Shown piece by piece: positions 57,177-64,000 of a DNA stretch of 64,000 bases. Each line of letters begins with the position of its first letter. The first letter of the stretch is position 1. The DNA lies in NCBI GenBank assembly GCA_022828595.1, contig JAKGHH010000004.1, positions 77,528,270 to 77,592,269 on the forward strand, read 5' to 3'. Source of the stretch: Nelumbo lutea. Its lineage: Eukaryota > Streptophyta > Magnoliopsida > Proteales > Nelumbonaceae. The notes below the pieces were generated by a model. It had not been told where the DNA came from. It saw only the letters and a list, made by a program, of their open reading frames with translations, and searched no databases. A program made the position numbers and the translations under genes.

Positions 57177-57283
57177 GCTGGTGGGTAGCTCCCTGTTGGA
57201 GAAGCAGGGCACGTGCAAAGACCCTCGTGTCCAGTGAGTTTGCACGTGCTCCCCTTCTCCAACAAGGGTTCCCCACCACTGCT
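57177..57283 (+). ncRNA. MIR164: MIR164 precursor hairpin
   Basis: The 21 bases at 57197-57217 (TGGAGAAGC...ACGTGCA) match plant miR164 exactly. The star strand at 57243-57263 (CACGTGCTCC...CTCCAAC) also matches the known miR164*. The two pair with an internal mismatch at miRNA positions 9-12 region and a two-base 3' overhang, and the stem continues outward (GGTGGG.. with CCCCACC). The loop is about 25 nt. In plants DCL1 cuts such hairpins in the nucleus, and AGO1-bound miR164 cleaves mRNAs of NAC transcription factors (CUC1/CUC2, NAC1, ORE1), setting organ boundaries, lateral roots and leaf ageing. The target role is family knowledge. GTAAGTATGG at 57351 could be a splice donor of the primary transcript. 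Confidence 0.97.
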
Positions 57284-57351
57284 TCTCTCTCTCTCTCTCT
57301 TTCTCTCCCTTTCAAATGAATTTGGTATTGCATGCATGTGAGAGCAGCAAG

Positions 57352-58574
57352 TAAGTATGGTCACATATCTGCACACATTTTTTGTTCTAATCCTTCTACT
57401 TCAATTCTGGCTAACATTTTCTTTTATTAATTCTTTTCTTGTTTGCCACTTTTTACATTCTACATTTTATTGTTAATCTTCTCAGTGAAGTAATGACCCA
57501 CCGAGGATTGTTCATCTTCTTCTTCATCAACCAAATATGGTGGTGTTTATATCTGCAGAGATGGGTTCACTCATTAACCGTGAATTGATCCAGACCGCTA
57601 CTGAGTTATCATATTCATATACACCACAATTCTGAAAGAAAGCAACTCCGTATTATTACACATATGGGATGTGGTTCAAGTGAAGATCGTCGGGTTACAG
57701 CCTTACAGCAGCCATCCAAGAGGAGAGGCTCCGGTGATTTCAACAGTTGAGAACCTTGCGTAGAGACAGCAAAATAAACTGCAACTAAGCTTTTTACGTA
57801 CGGTTGTATCAGAATTCTATACGTATGAAGTTGCAGTTTGCATTGAAGAAGGGATGGCGTAAGAAGAGGTAAGTCCTGCCTTGTTCTGGCAGTGAAAGAG
57901 CTAGTGTCCTAGTTCCTGAGCTTCAGCTGTCTCTGCACTTGCAGGTGTTCGATGCGATTTATTTCTGTTTGTCTAATTTCATGGAGGTTGCGGTCTTTGG
58001 ACTCAGATTGAAAGGAGTAGAAATACAAATATTTACTGTACAAACACATACAAAATAATATAAAATACAAAATTTTGCACTCTACATATTTATATTTGTA
58101 CGAGAGAACTCTGGAGTCTGGTGGTGGGATTTATCATTTTATCTCATCTGTGCTCTGTTCCCTGTGTGTGACTCTGTTGGTGTTGGAGCTGCTTTTTCTT
58201 TTGGGCGAGGGGGAGTGTTCATTCTTGACTCTTCAGACACGCAATGCAACGCATCTCGAGGTGAGGATAACTTTTCAATTGGAGAGTTGGGGCCGTTTGA
58301 ATGGTTTGATGACACATGGCTCAACTCAATGACTTGGCTGCTTTGTTTTTCAGTGAAATTTTAGTGGGGGGTTGTGAGCTTCATCCATCTTTGTTGAGAA
58401 TTGAGATGCGTTTCTATCATTTATTATTTTCTCTGTCTCTCACAGTCTCCTACTCCATTCCCCAATAACCCCTGACAACATTTGTTCTTCTAATTCTCTC
58501 TGTACCTCCGAAGTTCGAGCACAAGTACATGCATACATGCATGCCATCTCATTCCCTCGTGTAGTTAGTACTTA
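57352..58574. other. Downstream of MIR164; likely part of its primary transcript
   Basis: No coding gene is seen. A diverged GGCTCAGTTTGGAA-family fragment lies at about 58000-58100 (ATTGAAAGGAGTAGAAATAC, TTTTGCACTCTACAT). ORFs at 58075-58364 have no domain I recognise. Confidence 0.45.
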
Positions 58575-58647
58575 GATCTGTTTGGAAAGAGTATAAATAC
58601 AAATTTGTAGACTTATATTTTGTATTTATACTCCTTCCAAACTGACC
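58575..58647. mobile_element. GGCTCAGTTTGGAA-family MITE, minimal copy
   Basis: Only 73 bp: GATCTGTTTGGAAAGAGTAT at the left and ATACTCCTTCCAAACTGACC plus C at the right, with most of the centre gone. Both ends are present, so it is an internal-deletion form. Confidence 0.75.
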
Positions 58648-60397
58648 CTAGTATCAAACATGTGTCTCAGATTGAGAACAAATGAATCATTCTATATCTA
58701 AAGTGTCAGCCCATACCCATCTCTTGAACCAGGGTTTATGACGCAGGCCAGACCTTCAAAAAAAAATAATAATTGAGAATAACACTCTGTCCGGCCCAAA
58801 CTAATAGGCTAAAGTGTCAGCCCATACCCATCTCTTGATTAGTCAAGCATATGGACCATGTAAGTCTAGCCCATGCATTCACCCATAAAAATGTTTTCTT
58901 TTTAAGTGATGAGAATTGATAAGTATGCATTTATGCATAAATTAATAATAACAAATAGCATTAATGGTAAAATTTAGGATGCATCCGATGCAAATAAAGA
59001 AATGGAGCAATTAATGATATTTTTAATTCAAGTCTTGTTAAATGTTTAAATTACATGTTAAATCTAAAAGTACGTTTTGTGAAATGAATGGTAAGATTTA
59101 ACATGATTGATTGAGATTGAGATCTTAATTTAGAGTCCTGTTTTCCTGCCCGTACAAACTCTGCCCATGTCTACCTACATAAGATCGTAGCCATACATAG
59201 AGAATATCTCATCCTCCTGTAGGGGGAGATGTTCTCAATTCATTGAGAGGGAAGGGAGGGGGGTAGTGTGTTGTGAATAGACATGAACAGATTTCTCGTG
59301 AGTCCTTAATTTAGCATGCGGCCAACATCAATGAAAGGAATTTGGATTGGCTCACCACTGGTGTCCCACAGCACATTACTCATCATCAAAAGGTTGAAAA
59401 TCTCATTAAAAACCAAAACTTTGCAAAGAAAGATGGATTATTTCCCTATCTTTATCATTAGCCATCTAAATCATATCTTGTGATCATTTAGTGAGAAGAG
59501 ATTCACTTTAGAATGATTCATTTAGAGCAACATATTCAAACTAAAATGAGATTTGGAAGGATGGATAATAAATCCTCACTTTATATGAATTTGGAAGGAT
59601 GGATAATAATCCTCACTATTCGGCTGAACTGGGTTTGGGTGCATTATGGATGAAGTCGGTCATTTAGGGTTCATTCGTTTTTCGGATTTTGAGAGGAGAA
59701 AAGTCGATTAATAGGATTTTGTTTCTCGTTGATCAAGATATTCATTTTCTTTTTTCAGATTTATGTGTTTTCTTTGGGTATCACTTACTGGGATAAATAT
59801 CTTTTCCACCTGAGAGAAATTGTCAATACTTGAATGAGACAAAATTATCCCTTTTAACAATAACTTTTATGGCTAAACCCGTCATTGTCTTATTTACCTG
59901 AAAAATAAAAGAATATAGATATATAACTTTCCGAAAACACTAAAGGGCCTTCAATCAACTACAAATCATAGGGCTAGCAATTGGATGGATTTGTGGGGAT
60001 TAAGTAGTAGAAATCACATCTCCAATGGCATCGCCTAATATTGTAGCTCCCAACTGCAAGTCATAGCTCTGGTTCAGAGGTTTCCTTGAATTGATCACGA
60101 AAGAAAAAGTTCCTCCTTCTCGGTTCAAGAGGAAGCTCCACCTTGAACTCCATCCTCTGGGTTCTTGCTCATTTTCTCCACAGTTAAATATATGAATCAA
60201 ACATTACTTCTCTCTCTCCTCTTCATCCTTCGGGTTTGCCCTTTTGCCGAACATCCATAGAGATTTTCGTCTCTCTCTAACATGAATATTTTCAAATCAA
60301 TAAAATGCCCTGATTTATTAATATTAAATATAGTTTTATTATTTCAATTATTTATTTATTTTTCTTGAATTTATTTTCAATTTTCCATTCCCATGTT
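58648..60397. other. Intergenic, hairpin MITE relic, no recognised gene
   Basis: AAAGTGTCAGCCCATACCCA occurs twice (about 58698, 58812). A hairpin relic at about 59160-59300 shares CATACATAGAGAATATCTCA with the MITE at 16960. A 66-codon minus-strand ORF (60200-60000) has no domain I know. Confidence 0.5.
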
Positions 60398-60908
60398 TAG
60401 ACCTGTTCATGGGCTGGGCTTTTACTCATCATTAATGGAAATACGTGAGGCCCGAGCCCGAGCCCGAGCTCGAGCCCAGCCTTGATAAAAGGCTCGAGCC
60501 CGAGCCCGAAGCCCGACCTAACAAAAAAACTTACAATTTTCCCTACTCAAATTAGAATTAAAAATTCAAATGATTTTTTTTATTTAAATGAACAATGGGC
60601 CTACAAGATGATTTTTTTCCCTTTCTTTTACGTTTTAAAACACAATTTTACATTCTTAAATCAAAAAATTTATTCAAATGGACATAATCACATAACCCAT
60701 TTTAAGTCTAATTTTAGGTCGGGTTGGACTATTTTGACAAAACCCAAGCCCGACTTGAATTTATTGCGGGCCAGGATTTTTAGCCCGAATTTAAGCCCAC
60801 GGGCCGGGATTTTTAACCCGAATTTAAGCCCGCGGGCCTATAAATATGTTCAAGCCCGTCCGGGGGCCAGGCTGGCCCATCGGGCCACCCAGCCCATGAA
60901 CAAGTCTA
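60398..60908. mobile_element. hAT-like element
   Basis: Ends TAGACCTGTTCATGGGCTGG and CAGCCCATGAACAAGTCTA are inverted. Flanks CCCATGTT and CCCACAAT agree at only 5 of 8 positions. Outer GCCCGAGCCCGAGC and GCCCGCGGGCC text surrounds an AT-rich core. The ORF across it is accidental. Confidence 0.75.
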
Positions 60909-62153
60909 CCCACAATGTATGAAATCATCATCCCTTGAAAAAAGTATAAATAACTAAATAAGAGGTTCGAGAATGGATTCATAAAAAAAAGGTCACATAA
61001 GCAAAGGACTAGTCAGTCCATTGATCTCAACTATACAAATTATATGTCTAGATTTCAGTTAATATAATTTATCAATCATCAAAATGACATAACAACTCAA
61101 ATAAAAGATCTAAGCCACTTCTCAAAACAAATAAATTAAACAATACCAGGATTTCAACCGATAACAGAGCAGATGGAGAAAGAGGTGCACATGATGTCAA
61201 AAGGTCCAGTTAAGGTCTCGTTTCTTTATCAGTAAATAAGGGGGGAAATTGGTCAATAGGTATCTTTTTCCATCGATCAAATTTATAGCATTCTTTTTAC
61301 ATTAATTATAAAGAATTTCATTTATTTAGGTAAAACTTACCCATATCCCAAGTAGGTAAGTTACTTTTTCATCTGGACGAAAAATATAAAACATAATGGA
61401 ACAAATTTATCCATTTTAACATTAACTTTTTATGGACAAAAAGATAATTATATTATTTACCTAAGAATTAAAAAAAGCATGAATAAGTGAATTTACTCAA
61501 ACAAATGTTACCCAAGAAACATTTACCTAGAGGGTAAGTTACAAAATTATAAAAAGCCTAAATGATAAATCCATAGGGTTGAGTTATGGTCAGGTATATT
61601 CAGCTTTAAGGTCAGGTTAGGGTTTATATTCTTTGACCTGAGTTGAGTTTGGGTTTTGACTGACCAGCCCGGCTGGTTCATGATACCCCTATGTGTATAC
61701 AGATTACAGAGTATTCTTGTAATTTTCTTACTTCTAATTCCATAGCGATCTATTTTCATGCTGGTTTTGTTTTTTCTTCTTTTTTCTAGTACCCAAAAAA
61801 AAAAAACTGACACATCTTAAAACCTATAAAACAAATTTCAACTTAACGCTTTTAAATTTTTAAAGTGTAGTATAAAAAACACAATTGAAAGACCGCAAGT
61901 CTGGCCGGGTCAGTATTGAGTTAAACCTCATATGATTGGATTGGTTTCGGAGTTGGGAGTTTGGGACGGGGTAGGTGAGGACATTGGAGGGTCGGGTTAG
62001 GGTTGAGGCAAATCCATTATAAACCCAATCCGTTGACATCCCTACATAATGACATCAACATGCTCGTAGAGTAGAGAAGGAAGAACAGGCAAGCGAGGAA
62101 TACAGAACAAAACTTCTTCAGTTGGAAGGGAAACAGAACGTTGCAGGGACTAA
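60909..62153. other. Intergenic, no gene
   Basis: AT-rich. From about 61570 (ATAGGGTTGAGTTATGGTC) to 62044 (CGTTGACATCCCTA) the text looks like a further hAT-like relic with a recognisable right end only. Confidence 0.45.
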
Positions 62154-62349
62154 GGCTCAATTTGGAATGAGTATAAATACAAATATGTATAGTGCAAAAC
62201 CTTATATTTTGTATAAATACAATGTAAATACAAATATATACAGTACAAATACATATAAACTGTAAAATAATACAAAATGTAAGGTTGATAAGACAGCAGC
62301 CAAGATAGCATGTATACATTTATATTTGTACTCTTTTCCAAACTGAGCC
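62154..62349. mobile_element. GGCTCAGTTTGGAA-family MITE with copied flank inside
   Basis: Ends GGCTCAATTTGGAATGAGTA and TACTCTTTTCCAAACTGAGCC-type are inverted, flanked by TAA on both sides (62151-62153, 62350-62352). Inside, 36 bp (62280-62315) are identical to downstream flank at 62383-62418. Confidence 0.88.
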
Positions 62350-62382
62350 TAAAGAAATTCATAGCTGAATGTCACAGCCAAA

Positions 62383-62418
62383 TAAGGTTGATAAGACAGC
62401 AGCCAAGATAGCATGTAT
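62383..62418. repeat. 36-bp direct repeat partner of 62280-62315
   Basis: TAAGGTTGATAAGACAGCAG starts both copies, and both end AGATAGCATGTAT. The copy here is in unique flank, outside the MITE. Confidence 0.9.
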
Positions 62419-63494
62419 GGTGCTAATTTCTGTTGCAAAATCTCACCATGGCTAGCCAAGACTATGAGATGCCTCTCCCCCTGTTTCATGTTCGATGAGC
62501 TAAAGGAATTTGCCATCAGGTATGGCTCAATCTATCCTACTGACCTATGATAGTTTTATTTCTTCAAAGTAGTCCAAGATGTTCTTACATGGAACAAAAT
62601 TGTGTTTTCAAAACAATTTCTGCTGTTTCAACCTAGAAAAATGGTGATACAGGGGCACCTGAAAGTGGGATGAACTGAACTGGTTGAGGTTTGAATTCTT
62701 GAGAGATTTCTTCAGGTAAAATATAAGCTTTAAAAACTTCCATTTCACTTGAATAGTGTTTTGTATGCATTCCTTGCCCATCAAAGTAGAGCAAAATTTT
62801 CTCTTCCCCTAGAGAATGATCAGAGAGCTGAGACATTCCCTCATTTAGTTTATTATATGTGGTTGTTTAAGTCATCTTATGATAGATTTTGATCATCAGC
62901 ATACCAGTACTGTGCGAGTAGTCCAGTACAAGGGAGTGAGACCTGCAAGATAGCAGCTCCTATTTGTTGCACAAAAACCCAAAAATACATATTCGAATGA
63001 CACAAAACAATGAAGTAAAGCAGAGATATGAAAAGCTAAGAAAAGATAAAGGAAAACAGAGCACACTGATTTATGTGATTTGGCCTATAGCCTATGTCCA
63101 CAACACGAGCAACAGAGGAACACAGATCCACTATGAAAATTGAAAATAGAGGACACAAAAGTTGAGTAACCTCTTTTTCTTTAAAAAAAAAAAAAAAACA
63201 CTACATCCCAATAAACCCAATCTCTCACTCTCAAATTTTCTCCATCTTCATGTATAAGCCAAAAAATGCATAAAGGAGAAACTCAACAACTTCACACAAC
63301 ATATTCAGGTCAGGCCCATAAGCAAAAAATGGGTCGGATCCATACCACTGTAGGGATGGCCCCCATTTCTCCAAAATTATCGGATCAGGTCATGGATCTG
63401 ACTGCAACAAGAATTCAAAGCACAACTCAACACTACTTAATATTCCAAACATGTCATGCTATACAATCTATTATTATGTAAACACATGTATAAA
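62419..63494. other. Intergenic, no gene
   Basis: No gene is supported. ORFs on both strands lack recognisable domains. An A16 run lies near 63183. Confidence 0.45.
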
Positions 63495-63899
63495 ATAACA
63501 AAAGTATCATTCCCATTTCTTGGTGGAATGGAATGGCCCCATTTGAGGGAATGGTCATTCCTTCCCCCTCCTTTAAGAATGGGATTTTATTCCAACTGAC
63601 TCCGTTTCCCGTCCAATCCAAACAGGCAGAGGAATAAACCACTCCGATGGTTCTTTTATTCCAATTCTAATTCCGACTGCAAACTAAATGGGAGTTCAAA
63701 TCAGCCCCTCCCTCAAAGACTGCCCCCCACAACGTCCCACAGTACATCCTTGCCGTGTATTGTGAATATCTCCCGATGATGACATCTTTATTTCTGATAT
63801 CATCATCAGGAGATATTCTCAATACACAGTTAGGATGAACTGTGGGACATTGTGGGGGGCAATCTTGTGGGGGCTGATTTGCTCTCACTAAATGAGCCC
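63495..63899. mobile_element. Tourist/Harbinger-like MITE, copy 7, 5'-truncated and split
   Basis: Family text (CATTTCTTGGTGGAATGG, GGGAATGGTCATTCC) starts abruptly without the usual first 90 bp. The 3' end GCAAACTAAATG is cut at 63690 by a hairpin MITE and resumes after it as AGCCC followed by TTA. Rejoining the ends gives the normal family terminus. Confidence 0.75.
63691..63886. mobile_element. Hairpin MITE with 8-bp duplication, inside Tourist copy 7
   Basis: Arms of about 90 bp (outer ends GGAGTTCAAATCAGCCCC and GGGGCTGATTTGCTCTC; inner CCCCCCACAACGTCCCACAG and partner) are inverted. ACTAAATG flanks both sides exactly (63683-63690, 63887-63894). The centre is only a few bases, so the RNA would form one long stem. 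The 8-bp duplication favours hAT. Confidence 0.88.
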
Positions 63900-64000
63900 T
63901 TAGTTCTAAAAATTTAACACACGACCCTAGTTGGTTGGGAAGTTGAAAACTTGCACTGTCCATAAAAAAAAATAAAAAGAAAAAACATTTTAGACATTTG

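Noticed and set aside
57034..57376. Minus-strand ORFs across MIR164
   Set aside because: They are shadows of the GA/CT repeats and the hairpin; the RNA is on the plus strand.
60482..60922. 146-codon plus-strand ORF
   Set aside because: It runs across a hAT-like element including its inverted ends, so it is not a gene.

Overview
The window is nuclear DNA of a flowering plant. The signs are intron-containing genes of plant-only families (LURP-one-related, DRM1/auxin-repressed), a perfect miR164 precursor, Ty1/copia elements primed by initiator-tRNA-Met, and dense small DNA transposons. The AT-rich, repeat-crowded sequence with few genes suggests a medium or large genome. I cannot name the species. 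Nothing here is bacterial, plasmid or viral.

Only three loci look intact and functional: (1) a three-exon LURP-one-related gene at 22631-23434 (+), encoding 185 aa; (2) a three-exon dormancy-associated/auxin-repressed gene (DRM1 type) at 39821-40782 (-), encoding 124 aa, with a cluster of CACGTG boxes upstream; (3) a MIR164 hairpin at about 57177-57283 (+), with mature miRNA and star both readable and a TATA box about 80 bp upstream. They lie 17 kb apart, are not an operon, and share no obvious pathway.

Layout. 1-9084 is a nest of retroelements on the minus strand. A large old copia element (A) has its 1.6 kb 5' LTR at 7468-9084. It is split by a Ty3/gypsy-type solo LTR (3716-4621) and cut at 1451 by a second copia element (B) that runs off the left edge. 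9085-13812 holds a decayed, intron-bearing copy of a U2B''/U1A spliceosomal RNA-binding protein gene, itself invaded by a LINE fragment. 15020-15392 is a broken WD40-repeat gene fragment. 17753-22227 is a hAT-like element with an 8-bp target duplication; a Tnt1-like copia element (D, 18599-22142, perfect 5-bp duplication) later inserted into it. 24-39 kb is gene-free and filled with MITEs, hAT-like elements, local duplications (including a 3 x 262 bp triplication) and a second gypsy-type LTR. 42387-46831 is a copia element (E, + strand) complete in structure but inactivated, with both LTRs and a 5-bp duplication. 46.8-57 kb and 57.5-64 kb are again MITE and hAT territory around MIR164.

At least four small-transposon families recur: Tourist/Harbinger-like MITEs (GGCCC..GTTTGG ends, TAA/TTA duplications), a second TAA-flanked family beginning GGCTCAGTTTGGAA, hairpin MITEs with an inner arm resembling GGGAACATCTCCC, and hAT-like elements beginning TAGRSSTG with 8-bp duplications. 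Their nesting gives a relative insertion order. I found no undescribed multi-gene system. The most notable items are the MIR164 locus, the U2B'' relic, the palindromic minisatellite at 18 kb, the unusual TG..TA ends of copia E, and several local duplication events.
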